This document shows, piece by piece, positions 37,745 to 48,217 of a DNA stretch of 64,000 nucleotides (position 1 is the stretch's first letter; each line of letters opens with the position of its first letter). The notes beneath the pieces are model-generated. The model did not search any database. It was not told the DNA's origin and saw only the letters and a list, made by a program, of their open reading frames with translations. Both the position numbers and the translations under genes were made by a program. Source of the DNA: Eutreptiella sp. 'Long Island Sound 2002' (lineage: Eukaryota > Euglenozoa > Euglenophyceae > Eutreptiales > Eutreptiaceae); the NCBI GenBank assembly GCA_964036045.1, contig OZ038378.1, positions 142,762,933 through 142,826,932 on the forward strand, given 5' to 3'.

Positions 37745-40744
37745 TCAGTGGATGTCGGTGTGTGTGGCCACCAGTGGCCCCTGTTGATCGCAGTGGTGGT
37801 TTGTCAGGATGGCGTGTGTGTGGTGTGGTAGGAGGAGTTGTAGCTGGGCCCAGATGCCAGTGCCCACGGGGGTGGAGACGCCGTGTTGTGCCAGTATCCA
37901 CCGGGGGCAGGTGTTGCGGGCCATTTGCGCTTCTTTTATGCGTATGGCTGCCGCCTCGCGAACTTCTGGTTGGTGGTTGTGTGTTACCCTGTGTAGGAGG
38001 TGTGCTGCGTGTTTGGCATAGGCCATGTCGACCAGGGCGCCCGTATTGTCTCCGTAGTAGCGCCAGTGGGCCATCATGGCCTCCTTGGGGAAAGACGTGA
38101 GCCAGCCTCCGTGTTGCGCCCATGCCTTCGTCACTTGCTGTCGAGCGTGGCGTAGTGCGTCTTGGGGGCGCGGGAGGTGCAGGGCTTGGTACCCGATGGC
38201 CGCGTTGAGCACTGCTTCCATGAAGTACGCCAGGCCCTGCGTAGACAGGAGGTCCCCCCTGGCAACTTGGGGTAGCCGGGCGAGGCGCTCTTCTAGCTTG
38301 CTTGGGAGTGTGATGTGGTGGTGCTGCGTGGCCTGTGTGACTCCCAGGTGGACTGTGGTGTCTTCCAGGTGTAGGGGTTCGCCTTTCCGGATGTGGGGGG
38401 TGGGGGTCTTGGCGTCGGCCAGCCCGACCGATTTGCGGGGGTGCACTAGGAGCTGGTGGGCGTCCAGGTAGGTTGTGGTGAGTTGGAGAATGGCGGACGC
38501 TTGTTCGGTGGTTGTTGGTAGCCCTGCGTTCTCAGGGTCGCGGTGGCGGGTGGCCGTAGTGAGGAGGTTGTCATCTGCGAAGTTGATGAGGGGGGACCGT
38601 AGCGGGTATGGGGCGTACCCCGGGTATACCCGTGCTAGCTCGAATCCCCGTGGCAGGGTGACGAGGAGGTAGAGGAAGGGGCCTTCGGCGCCTCCCTGGG
38701 GGACCCCGCTGTCTGTGCCGGTCCAGGGGGTGAGGCCCGCGGCCGTGATGACGGCGTAGAGTCGGGTCTGGATGTACCCGGTCATGAAGGATAGGAATGG
38801 GAGGCCCATGGCATCCCATACCTCCGTGAGGAGCCGGTGTGGGGCGTGGGGGAACGCGCCTTGGACATCGAGGGAGGCGATGATCATCTCGTAGGGGTTC
38901 ATGTCCAGTGCGGTGTCCTGGAGGAAGATGGCCTCGTGGGGGGACCTGCCGGCCATGGCCCCCCACATGCTGGCGGGCACGTGGGCGAAGACCGCTGGCG
39001 CGATGCGGCCTAGGATGAGCGTCCACACCAGCTTGACCTCGGTGGTGGCGCAGACTATGGGCCGCCAGTTCCCCGGCTGCGCCCAGTCCCCCTTTTTGTA
39101 GAGGGGGTGGACCAGGTTGGCCCACTCAGGGGGGATGGGCGTGGCGCCCGTGACGATGTCCCCCAGGCGGGCTGCCAGGCGGCGTTTGATGGGCAGGGTG
39201 AGACGTTGGTACGCTTCGGCCGGCAAACCGTCGACGCCGGGCACGACCCCCTTCTTCAGGCGGTCTAGGGCGCGTTGCAGTTCTGAGATGCTGAAGGGGT
39301 CGTGTTCGATGGCGCGCCGCTGTTCCCGGTTGAAGACCCTGGGCACATGCTCGCGGATGGTGTTTCTGGTGTGGGGGTCGAGCTCGGGGAGGGCGTCCCC
39401 GTGTTGTGCCTGGAAGCTGTCCAGGACTGCCTGGAGGACGGCGTCGGGGTCATTGGTGAGGCCTCCTTCGGGGGTGCGTACCGCGTGGATGGTACGGCGC
39501 CCCGTGTCCTCCAGGATGCGGCTGACGTACCGTAGGGACTTGTACGGCGTGTCGTTTCTGCCGTATCTTTCGCGTTCCTGGGCTGCTGCCGCTATGCGGT
39601 GGGCGTGCCATTCCTGGAGTTGGTGGCGGCGGGTGGTGAGGAGCGCACGGAGGTGGGCGTCCCGGTCTCGTGTTTCCGGTGTGCTGGGGTGTAGCAGGGT
39701 GGCGAGTTCCCCTTTCGTGGTCCAGATGTCATGGACGAGTTGCTGGAGGGTGAGGTCTGGTGGTGCTTCCGTGTGGTTGGTGTCACGCTCCATGCCGCAT
39801 GCTTGTGCCGCCCGGCGCATGGCGGTGGTGAGTGTCGGTGCACCCGGGCGGCGTAGGATGGCGTGTAGGGCCCTGTTATACCTGTGCCAGGCGCCGTGGT
39901 CGTCCTCGGCCGGGAACTGCAGTGTGGGTGGGAGGGTGTCGTCTGGCAGGGTGGCCGCGGGTGGGGGCAGGTTGGGGATGATGAGGTCGATGTAGAGGGG
40001 CCGGTGGCCCGTGCCTGTGGGCGGGAGGTCCCCGTAGGCTGCTTCGTGGACGCGCACCGTGGTTGGGTCCCCGTAGCACGTGTCGATGCGGGATGGGTGG
40101 GTGCCGGCTTGGTGGGGGTAATGGGAGGGTGTGCCGGTGAGTCCTGCCGTGAGGTCGGTGAGGCCCAGTTGGTGCATGGCGTCCCGGACAGCTGTGTCGG
40201 TGGCTGTGGGTGGGCCGGTGCGGTCGTCGTCGGTGGGGGCGGCGTTTAGGTCGCCTATGATGATGGTGGGTGCCAGGAGGGAGAGTCGGCGGTACGCCAG
40301 GCTCAGGGTGTCCAGGAAGTCCTTGGTCTCCTCCCTGAACGGGACGTGCGTGAGTAGAACGTTTAGCTGCCATCCGGGCCCCACGCACTCGTACGCCCCG
40401 AGGCGACCATCCACTCCGAGGTCGGGGTGGGCATGTACCGTGACCGACGTCTTGTGGTAGAGGGGTACCCCCCGTTCCCAGTGGGCGTGATATTTGTTCC
40501 CCTCTGGGTCCAGGATCGGTGCTGGTTCGGGTTGGTCCGCTTTGCGGAGGGCTTGCTCCAGGAATCCCAGGAGGTCTGCGCCTTGGGGGTGCGGCCCGGG
40601 CATGGCTTGCAGTGTGGCGGCCTTGGTGGGGTCGTAGGTGACCGCGGGCTCGTTGAGGGTGTTGATGCGGGTGTGGGCTTCTGCAGGCGCCGGTTTCTGG
40701 GGACCGGTAGCTGGGGGGGCGGGCCGTGTCCGGCCCTGGCCCCG
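37745..40744 (-). CDS. LINE-B ORF2: AP-like endonuclease and reverse transcriptase
   Basis: The first ATG is at 40603 (952 residues), but the frame is open back to TGA 40745-40747, and the endonuclease start (RINTLNEP) lies upstream of that ATG. Endonuclease signatures: GVPLYHKTS, IIIGDLNAAPTDDD (about residues 114-127), SRIDTCYGD (171) and TGHRPLYI. Reverse transcriptase: GVVPGVDGLPAEAYQ, WANLVHPLYKKGD, NWRPIVCATTEVKL, SLDVQGAFPHAPH, GVPQGGAEGPFLYLL and the catalytic FADDNLL (Phe 675; Asp 677 and 678). It would nick the target and copy element RNA there. It ends at TGA followed in frame by the RNase H frame, so a polyprotein with stop suppression or a mutated stop are both possible. Confidence 0.9.
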   Translation of the reverse strand, partial: RGQGRTRPAPPATGPQKPAPAEAHTRINTLNEPAVTYDPTKAATLQAMPGPHPQGADLLGFLEQALRKADQPEPAPILDPEGNKYHAHWERGVPLYHKTSVTVHAHPDLGVDGRLGAYECVGPGWQLNVLLTHVPFREETKDFLDTLSLAYRRLSLLAPTIIIGDLNAAPTDDDRTGPPTATDTAVRDAMHQLGLTDLTAGLTGTPSHYPHQAGTHPSRIDTCYGDPTTVRVHEAAYGDLPPTGTGHRPLYIDLIIPNLPPPAATLPDDTLPPTLQFPAEDDHGAWHRYNRALHAILRRPGAPTLTTAMRRAAQACGMERDTNHTEAPPDLTLQQLVHDIWTTKGELATLLHPSTPETRDRDAHLRALLTTRRHQLQEWHAHRIAAAAQERERYGRNDTPYKSLRYVSRILEDTGRRTIHAVRTPEGGLTNDPDAVLQAVLDSFQAQHGDALPELDPHTRNTIREHVPRVFNREQRRAIEHDPFSISELQRALDRLKKGVVPGVDGLPAEAYQRLTLPIKRRLAARLGDIVTGATPIPPEWANLVHPLYKKGDWAQPGNWRPIVCATTEVKLVWTLILGRIAPAVFAHVPASMWGAMAGRSPHEAIFLQDTALDMNPYEMIIASLDVQGAFPHAPHRLLTEVWDAMGLPFLSFMTGYIQTRLYAVITAAGLTPWTGTDSGVPQGGAEGPFLYLLVTLPRGFELARVYPGYAPYPLRSPLINFADDNLLTTATRHRDPENAGLPTTTEQASAILQLTTTYLDAHQLLVHPRKSVGLADAKTPTPHIRKGEPLHLEDTTVHLGVTQATQHHHITLPSKLEERLARLPQVARGDLLSTQGLAYFMEAVLNAAIGYQALHLPRPQDALRHARQQVTKAWAQHGGWLTSFPKEAMMAHWRYYGDNTGALVDMAYAKHAAHLLHRVTHNHQPEVREAAAIRIKEAQMARNTCPRWILAQHGVSTPVGTGIWAQLQLLLPHHTHAILTNHHCDQQGPLVATHTDIH

Positions 40745-43700
40745 TCAGGCGTCGAGGAGGTCGATGACGCCCTGAGCTGCGGGTGCCTTGCGGTTCCGCT
40801 TCTGGGGCTGGGGTAGGGCCCATGCATTGTGGACTTCGCCCGTGTACTCGGTGCCGGTGAGGTGCTCCGTGTCGGGGGTGCACAGCTGCATGGGGACCAT
40901 CTCACGACCGGCTTGGTCTCGCCAGAGTTCGATGGTGCGCCCCAGCTTCTTGTCGTTGGGGGTGGCCGGGTCCCACTTGACTTGGATCTTGAACCCCTGG
41001 TGGTCCCCGGTGACGCGGTACCGGTGCTTGACCTCCCCTGCGGCCCATATCCACTTGGAGGGGCCCGCGGCCGTGGGGTACTCGAAGGGCAGCTGCACCC
41101 GGGTGTTGATGGCGTATTCGGGATACAGGGCAGCGGCTTCCTCTTTGGTCCAGCTCTTCGGCTTGGCCCTTGGCTTTCGCGCGGGTTTGGCCTGTGTGGG
41201 GGCCTTGCGCTTCTGCGCACCTTGGCGGCGCCGGGCAGCGGGTTGTCCCCGTTGGGGAGGTGCGCCCTGGGGCCGCTGTACGGGTGCGTGGCCCGGTGCA
41301 AACACGGGGTGTTCGCGGGCGGCTGGGACGTCGGGCTTGGACGTGGGGACGGGGTCCGTCAGCTGGAACACTTGCTTGGTCATGAGGCCAAGCACTTCCT
41401 CGGCCTCCTGCAGGGCGTCGGGCGGGTCTGTGGGCCAGGTGAGGAGCCGGTGCCCGGTGCCTGCCCCGTGGCGGCGCATGTGGGCCGTGTAGCGGGTGGC
41501 GTGGCGTGTCCACGCTGGGGTGCGTTCCGGGGGGAGGGGGCCTTCTGGCGCCCCCTGCGCCCAGTAGAGGGCGTAGTGCAGCGCTTCCCAGGCTGCCTCT
41601 GGGGCGTGGGGGACGCGTGCGGCGAGTCGCAAGCGGTCTCCTCCGCGTGGTGGGGGCGGGACTTCGCCGTCGGGGGCGTGTGCCGTTGCCCGTCTGACCT
41701 TGCCGTGGTCGTCCCATTCCACCGTCCACCAGGTGTCCCGGTGTTTGAGGATGTGGACCTCCGTGGTGGTCGGTGGGGCGTCCATGGCGTCCCAGCTGAC
41801 GAGCTGGATGGGGCGGACCGCAGGGTGGGTCTTCGGGGGTGCTCGCATGTTGAGGATTTGGTGGATGTCCTCGGCGGTGGGGCCCGTGTCGGGGGCGTCC
41901 TGCGCTGCTTGGGCTAGAGGTGGGGAGGGGCGGTCCTCCCAGAGGCGGGATGCGGACGCCGTGGCGTACATGGCTGCGATCAGGACGTGTTCTGTCAGCC
42001 CTTCCACCATGAGGTGGTTTTCCCCCTCCAGGTCTCGGGGGATGGCGGCTTCCGCCTTTAGGGTGAGGAGTGCGATGGCGCGTTTGGGTCCAGGTGTGGC
42101 GTGTGTCGGCTCATCTGGCGGGCGTCCGTCGGATGGGGTGTGGGGGGGGCGCTTCTGGAAGGGGGATGGTCCCACCGCCAGGTGCTCCACAAGGTGTAGT
42201 GGTATGGCGTGGTGGCGGTCCGCTGCGGGCAGGAGGTAGGGGTGTGGGTCCCCGGGCACCGTGCCGAGGTATATGCCCCCCCTGTAGGTAGGGGTGGGCA
42301 GGGGTTGCTGCAGAGCGCCTGCGCATGGTAGCGCGCACCGAGGGTTGCAGTGGGTGCATGGGGCTGTTATGGGGTGCGGTACCGCGTACACGGTGAAGGG
42401 TCCTACTGCTCGCTGGATGTGGCGGGGGATGATGTTGCGGAGGTCCGCCACCCGTGCCGTGCGGCCTTCGCCATAGTATATCCAGAGCGTGTCCTCCAGT
42501 GCCATTTTGGGGCGTAGCTTGCGAGCCAGTAGGTTCAAGGTGCTTTTGTTGGTGGCCTCGGTGATGGTGCCGGGTCCAGCGTTAATGCGTGGGAGCAGGT
42601 GGCTTTGGTGTTGTGCCGCGGCCCGTCTGCGGGCGGTGTGGAGGGCGGTGCTGTCGGCGGGAGGGGGCGCGTGGTGGGAGGGCCTTTTGCGTGGGGTCGG
42701 GGCGACGTGTAGGGGGTGCTTCCATGCCGGGCGCGGGTGGTGTTGCGGTGGCTGAAGGCCAGGGTAGGTGGTGAAGGTGTATACAGTGATGGGGGAGCGC
42801 TCATGCGTGGCCTGGAGGTAGTAGTGGTCGCGACCCGTGTTGTGGGTGACGATGACGTTGGGCGTTGGTATGTCGTAGTGGAGTGCGGTATTGGAAAGTT
42901 GTTTGGTGATGCGTGCCGTCGCGTCCCCTGTTTTGGGCGCCCTGTCGTGGGGCACGAGGATGTGGACTGCCCACGCATCGTGGGCGGGGAGGTCGAGGTC
43001 CGGTAGGGTGGGATGAATGGGGCGTCCCCGGAAGTGTGCGAAAGCTTGGTTGTGGCGTGCCGCCGTTTCCTTGATGATGGACGGTGCCCATTGGGGTGGC
43101 GCCCCAACTTGCTGGGCCATGGCGGCGACGGCGCGGGCGATCGCCGTGAGGTCCGGGCCGATGCCAGGCTGGTCTGCCGGTGGTTGCAGGCCCCCTTCTG
43201 GCGCGGGGTGGTGCCACCATAGGGTGTAGCCCTTTTGTGTGTTATCGTGGGGGGTGTGCACGAGGCCCTGGTGGTTGGAGATGGCGGTCTTGGGGGCTTC
43301 CGCTGCCTCGCGGTGGACGGTGCGCGTGTAGGCCCAGACTCCGGTGGGGGGGGCCGCCCCGGTGTGGGATTCGGCCGTGGTGGGGGCCGGCTCGAGGGTG
43401 TGACTGGTGAGGGAGGGTCTGTGCAGCCCTTCGTGCAGGGAGGCGCACACGTGTGCCCACCTGTCCGCCCATCCCTGTTGGGCGCTTCCTGTGTCTGTTC
43501 CTGTGGGCAGTCGCACGATGACCACGTGCCAGGGGTGTGACCCCGGTACTACGGTGGGGGGTGTGGTGTGCTCGTGAGCGTGTAGCCATACTGCGGTGTC
43601 TGCGTTCGCCGTCACGTAGTCCTCTCCTTCCGCTGTGTAGACGTTTTCGACGGCGGCCTCTCCCTCCAGGGTGAGGAGGAGGTGTGTGCCGGGGGGCTGC

Positions 43701-43968
43701 GCGTGCGTCTCCGCGTCCCGGAGCCACAGGTACGTGAGCGCCACGGCGCCGGGGAGGATTTCCCCCCACGTGAAGGTGCCTTCGGGTGATGCCCACTGCA
43801 GGGGCAGTGTGCGGCGTCCCCGCGAGTCGTTGGTGGCATGGTAGTCGTGGGGGAGGTGACGTTTGGTGAGCCGGTGCGGCATGCGTTCGGTGGTGGCTGT
43901 GCGGGGGCCCCAATGACATTCCTCCGGTGGGGGTGCGTCTGCGTCGTCCTCCTGGGGCTGGGCCAGCG
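40745..43968 (-). CDS. LINE-B ORF1: large protein of unknown type, open to the 5' end of the element
   Basis: ATG at 43882 gives 1045 residues, but the frame is open without stop through 86 more bases to the element edge, so the true start may be lost. No RRM or CCHC knuckle typical of LINE ORF1 is visible. A Cys cluster, CTHCNPRCALPCAG, is near residue 505. Residues ~860-930 are Lys/Arg/Ala/Pro-rich, followed by a region with SH3/Tudor-like alternation (KWIWAAGEVKHRYRV, GFKIQVKWDPATPND). It ends LLDA at TGA 40745, in frame with ORF2. Presumably an RNA-binding or particle protein; that rests on position only. Confidence 0.7.
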
Positions 43969-43978
43969 GCAGGCAAAG
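43969..43978. repeat. LINE-B target-site duplication, right copy (CAGGCAAAGA)
   Basis: Identical to 28427-28436 and directly followed by the resumed G2 integrase sequence. Confidence 0.9.
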
Positions 43979-45102
43979 AGTACACCTCCGAATGGTGGAA
44001 GGAATTATGTGCTCGCCTTGGAATCCACCACCTCAGATGTGAAATCCACTCACATCGAGCGTTGCCTGGCGAAAGAGCCGGCCGCTCTATTATAAATATG
44101 CTTCGTAAGGAGCTCGCCAGTGAGAAAGACTTCCATTGGCTTGAAGTTCTCTTCGCATTGCTTTGCCGTTACCACAACACGCCATTGTACCATGGCCTTT
44201 CTCCAAATGAAATTGTCTTTGGACGAAAGAAGTGTTGGTGGAACATGCCGTTGAATAATCCTCGCCCTTGTAAAGATGCTTCGTTGTTTTTGGACGAAAT
44301 CCAACGAGCAGAAAAAACTGTCTCGAAATTAATCGATAAGCATCAAGCTGACTGGCTTTGGGTCCAGAATCAAGGCCGAAAAAACCCCCACAATTTTGAA
44401 GTCGATGATCGAGTTTGGCTTCGAAAATCCGAAACCACCCTGGACGGAGATGATAAGCTTCTTCCCTTGTGGGAGGGGCCATTCGCTGTTACAGCGCGTC
44501 TAGGTGAGAACAGGTGGAGGATTCGTGTGGATGTCAGCAGGGAAATTGAAGTTTCGGGCGATCGCCTCAAGAGAGAGATCCCCTCCCCCAAGGATCGGGT
44601 TAAACCCCTTTTTTGGACTTCGAAATTTTTGTCCGATCGGGTCATCGAAGGGGGGAAGTACGAACTCAAGAGGAGTTTAGAGGCAAGACGTGACGAAAAG
44701 GGCGAATGGGAATTTCTATGTGAGTGGAGGGGCTTTGATTCCAGTCACAACAACTGGGAACCAGCCCATTCTTTTGTCCATGGGTACACCAAGGGGTTCA
44801 TCGACTTCCTCAAGAAGCACCCCGAAATTGGCGTACTCCTGACAGACTGTCTGTCGAAACCCGACAGACAGGTGGAGAGCGACGGAAAAAGACCTGTGGT
44901 GAATCGAGATCCAGCCTTTTACGGCCCTCAGCAGCCACCTTCCAGGGCTGATCCGTCGATCTCCCCTCCTGCGGTCAGGCCAGCCCAGGAGCCAAATGAG
45001 GACCAAGCTTCGAGTTCGGCCGCTGATTTACAGCGCCCAAGCCACACGAGGGCCCCACCAGACAGGTTGGTGGTCACATGTATTCGTGCTTGGCCGAATT
45101 GA
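43969..45102 (+). CDS. G2 integrase C-terminal part with chromodomain (continuation after LINE-B)
   Basis: Resumes at K-E-Y-T-S-E-W-W, immediately after the second catalytic Asp block left at 28436. The catalytic Glu is in LPGERAGRSI (about 44075). After the core domain (YHNTPLYHGLSPNEIVFG) comes the GPF/Y-like stretch (LWEGPFAVTARLGENRWRIR), then a chromodomain: YELKRSLEARRDEKGEWEF, CEWRGFDSSHNNWEPAHSF (about 44655-44800). A Pro-rich tail ends at TGA 45100-45102. With the 5' part the integrase is complete in content; only the LINE-B insertion breaks it. Confidence 0.95.
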   Translation, partial: AGKEYTSEWWKELCARLGIHHLRCEIHSHRALPGERAGRSIINMLRKELASEKDFHWLEVLFALLCRYHNTPLYHGLSPNEIVFGRKKCWWNMPLNNPRPCKDASLFLDEIQRAEKTVSKLIDKHQADWLWVQNQGRKNPHNFEVDDRVWLRKSETTLDGDDKLLPLWEGPFAVTARLGENRWRIRVDVSREIEVSGDRLKREIPSPKDRVKPLFWTSKFLSDRVIEGGKYELKRSLEARRDEKGEWEFLCEWRGFDSSHNNWEPAHSFVHGYTKGFIDFLKKHPEIGVLLTDCLSKPDRQVESDGKRPVVNRDPAFYGPQQPPSRADPSISPPAVRPAQEPNEDQASSSAADLQRPSHTRAPPDRLVVTCIRAWPN

Positions 45103-46925
45103 GGGAGACCCGTCGTGACTTGAGTCGCCGACGCCATAATCTGGGTAACAGTCGTCTATCCAGGGCGTCATGGCACTCGTCGCTAGGGCTCAAGGGTGTA
45201 GGTTCGAAACCCTCCTACATGTCCCATTCCTACAAAAGCTCCAGCCTCGCCCCGTCGACCACTTATTCCGACGTGAGTGTTCTGACGACTTGAAAAAACC
45301 ACATTCTGCTCAATCCACTGTTCATTCTTCCTGATTACGACATGATGTGGAGAACTGCGAATGTTTGATAATTTGACGTCAATCAACTTTTCTTTGGTCT
45401 CCGTTCGGCAGACAAGGCGTAGATACACTGCCGAAAGCCACGGAGTGTGCTGCCGTGTCCAGAAAAAACCAAACTCAGGCTTAATTCAGGCAGATCCGGG
45501 GTAATCTTGTCTCTGTTGGTCTGTGCATCTTTGGAATTTGGCTACTCGTGCAGATGGAAGCAAATGTACATAGTAAAAACGCTGGCCAGCGACATTCACC
45601 CCTACAGGCACCCCCTGTAGTAGAACTCAGATCTTACCTTCATTTGCCGTGATGCTGAAGCCAAAGTCCAGATTCAGATCCAGATTCCTTGAATTTACCT
45701 TGAATTCCTCAGGTTTGTCCATCATTCTGCCACTGTTGCGCAAAACCCCGACGTCAATTGTTCAGACAACCTTCATATAGGAGCTCTAGGGACTTCTAAC
45801 AGCAACCTCTGAGGTCCGTAAGCTTCGGTGTATTTTTGGCACACGCCAATGTGAGCTCAATCCGACCTGAAACTGTCGAAAATGGTGAATCCAAGTGTCT
45901 TGTGGGACCCAATCGAATAATGGGCCTTGTCCAAGTCGATTGACACCGCCGCCACTGTAAATAAAGGACTATTCGGTGTCTCTCAGTTATATACTGTCAG
46001 TAAAGCGCCTTCAGCGAACCTTCGGCGCGTTACATGCCAAGGATCCAGGGCCATCATGTCCCATCATGATGCATCATCACATGATCCACATTTTCATGGA
46101 ATCTGTTGGATGCTCGCGAACCAACGTGCCGGAAAGCACAATTCAGCTGAATAAACGACAATATATATTAACTCTAGTCTAAACGAAGGTGTTAGTAGTT
46201 TCAGTTCTAGACATTCCGCTTCATTTCACCTTCATCTTAGGGAAATTGCTCATTTTAGGACAGTTTAGGTTGATTTCCTTGTCATCTCCTCTCATTCCTC
46301 GAAGATCTGTTTACGGCATTGCCTAACTTCGTTGACGCTGATGTTTTTCTGTTGACTTAGGGCCTGCAGACTACATTTGTATTTGTTTTCCCTCTCTGTG
46401 ATTGTTTCATCTCCTTCATCTCTGCTCAAATTGATTCTCAATCTTGCTGAATCTTGTGATCATCCACCAGATGCGCCAAATCTGAGGCACATGCTGCACT
46501 TTTCAGAACGAGAAAAGCGGGAGTAACACGATGTAGAGTACGTGGAGGACACCGTAGCGTGCCCGCGACAGCTAAACTGTGCCAGAGCGCAGAGATGTCA
46601 CTCCATTTCTTGATTCTCCCACTCAATCCACCAATAATCTACCTCATTCTCCACCAGGGCATGGTTTGGTATCGATTCTCGATACGTTTACATGCTTTTT
46701 AGCCCTTAACCTAATGTTTTACTGCCCGGAGGACTGTTCGTCACTCCTCATTCTGTCTCATTTCAGGTTCATCCATCCTGATTCAGTGCCGATTCAGCCC
46801 AAATCAGGTCAGATCAAGCAGATTTCGCCCCATCGAGGCTACATTTCTATTTTTTTCTGGGACTTGCCCGCACTACGTTCTTCGTTGACGTAGAGACACA
46901 CCCCAGTGTGTTTTTGGAGGGGGAG
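45103..46925 (+). other. G2 3' non-coding internal region
   Basis: 1.8 kb between the integrase stop and the 3' LTR with no convincing gene. It contains a polymerase-III B-box-like GGTTCGAAACC at 45201-45211 without a convincing tRNA around it, an imperfect CATCATG-rich inverted repeat at about 46052-46085, and AATAAA at about 46150. It ends with the purine tract. Confidence 0.6.
46916..46925 (+). other. G2 polypurine tract
   Basis: GGAGGGGGAG directly before the TGTAAG start of the 3' LTR; the usual plus-strand priming site. Confidence 0.9.
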
Positions 46926-47457
46926 TGTAAGTGCGGCTAACCCCCATCTGCTCAGATTTTCGCAGATCTGCCCCAGATTGGCTACATTTTGGCCATTTTC
47001 TCTGCTTCGGCGGAATCGCCGCCCCGCAGCTCAGTCTCAGGATCAGACCTATATATTTCTGATGTGCCGGATCTGATTCCGCGGTCCATTCATCGTAAAT
47101 CCGCCGCGTTCCGATCATTTACCCGGAATCGCCAATTGCCGCTGATGCGCCCGGCGAGCCAAATGGGCCAAATATTTTTCACAATCGGATTTTTATAAAT
47201 CTTTTCAGATAGATATGGACACTCAGATGTACTTAGGAATATCCGCATCAATTTTCTTCATAGACTGGGATTTTTTGCCAGATAACAATCAGCATGGATC
47301 TTGCCTCCGTTGTCGCCGCTCTTGCCTCCGTTGGTGTCCGTGTATCCGGTTCTGCCCCCAACAGCAGCGTTCAGGTCGACTCCTCGCGTGCCTGCCCCCC
47401 TGGTCTTGCCGGCCCTGAGCCCTCCGGCACCATCCACGACCTAGGGCAGCACTTTCA
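46926..47457 (+). repeat. 3' LTR of G2 (532 bp)
   Basis: Co-linear with 20965-21496 at offset 25961; 4 substitutions seen (around positions 47145, 47178, 47188 and 47280). Confidence 0.95.
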
Positions 47458-48217
47458 GGGACCACAGGACGGCGGTCTACTGTGAGGTGCCAAGTGGCGC
47501 GATGGTGGAGGAGCCGGACTAGGGCGATGCTGTGGCGCAGTGTGTGGGGCTGGGTGCTGGGCGGCGTGGGGACGTGCGGCGGGAGGGGGGGGGGGCGGGG
47601 CGGTGGCGTGGGAGGGGGCACGGCGGAGGAGTGACGCCAGCGACGTGTGTGTCGTGCTGGGGGTGGAGAGGAGCTCACGGTAGCGGGCCTGGGTTCGGCG
47701 TCTTTGGGCGTAGTGGTGCTGGTTGTCGTGTGTGTTGGCTTCCTTCGGCGTCCGGTTCGTTTGGTGACTTCTGGGCGGGGCCTGGCGTGGCGCCCCGTAG
47801 GTGGTTTGCTGGGTAACGGGGTTAGATGGTGGCGCCGCTGGCCTGGGGGTCAGGCGAGTCGTGTTGTGTGGCGCGCAGGGCTCCTGGGGTGCTGTGGGTG
47901 TCGCCGGTGTCGGTGCGCCGACGCTTGTGGGGTGGTGAGGGAGAGTGCTTCTGCCGGGGCTGGGCTTTGGGTGATGTCCCACAGGCGGATGCCGTCTCGC
48001 CGCGTTTCCTGGAGGGTCTCCCGCAGGCGCCTGAGGACATACGGGTGGTCCTGGGGCGCGGGGAGGTTGCGGGGGTGGACTCCCAGGGGGTGGAGCGCAT
48101 CGGCCAGCATGGCTTCCCATGCGGCCTGCGGCATCCACCCCCCCGCCGGCCGGAGGCGGCAGTTCTCCACCGACCCCTTGCGGGGCCGATGGACCAGGCC
48201 CTCGAGGGAGGGCTCTC
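47458..48217 (-). mobile_element. LINE-A fragment 2 (end of ORF5 and spacer)
   Basis: Begins with the second GGGAC and continues the LINE sequence from where G2 cut it (LINE-B 30207 onward). Relative to LINE-B it carries a ~37-bp insertion at about 47487-47523. The ORF5 C-terminus is readable at 47850-48217 (EPSLEGLVHRPRKGSVEN onward). The DNA transposon interrupts it at 48218. Confidence 0.9.

Larger units (their letters stand above)
28437..43968 (-). mobile_element. LINE-B: giant (~15.5 kb) APE/RNase-H type non-LTR element with at least five ORFs
   Basis: Minus strand, 3' end at left with a (TGGTA)n-type tail, 5' end at right. Order on the element strand: ORF1 (43882-40745, open to the element end), endonuclease plus reverse transcriptase (40744-37745), RNase H plus zinc finger (37742-35420), ORF4 (35404-31951), ORF5 (about 32281-30533), a final frame (to 29943), then ~1.5 kb of repeats. 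The endonuclease, reverse transcriptase, RNase H and zinc finger order is that of I/Tad1/R1-like clades. The ~5.5 kb of coding sequence after RNase H is not something I know from them. ORF1 has no stop before the 5' edge, so even this copy may be truncated. Confidence 0.9.
20965..47457 (+). mobile_element. Ty3/gypsy chromovirus G2, complete but split by LINE-B
   Basis: 5' LTR, tRNA primer site, gag, protease, adenine-methylase-like domain, reverse transcriptase, RNase H, integrase with chromodomain, purine tract and 3' LTR, with GGGAC duplicated at the ends. Removing LINE-B (28437-43968) and one copy of its 10-bp duplication leaves about 10.95 kb. LTR divergence of about 0.75% says the insertion is recent. 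Confidence 0.95.

Noticed and set aside
45150-45235. tRNA-like sequence with B-box GGTTCGAAACC
   Set aside because: The T-loop-like element is good, but no acceptor stem, anticodon arm or convincing A-box could be paired around it; probably chance inside the G2 3' region.
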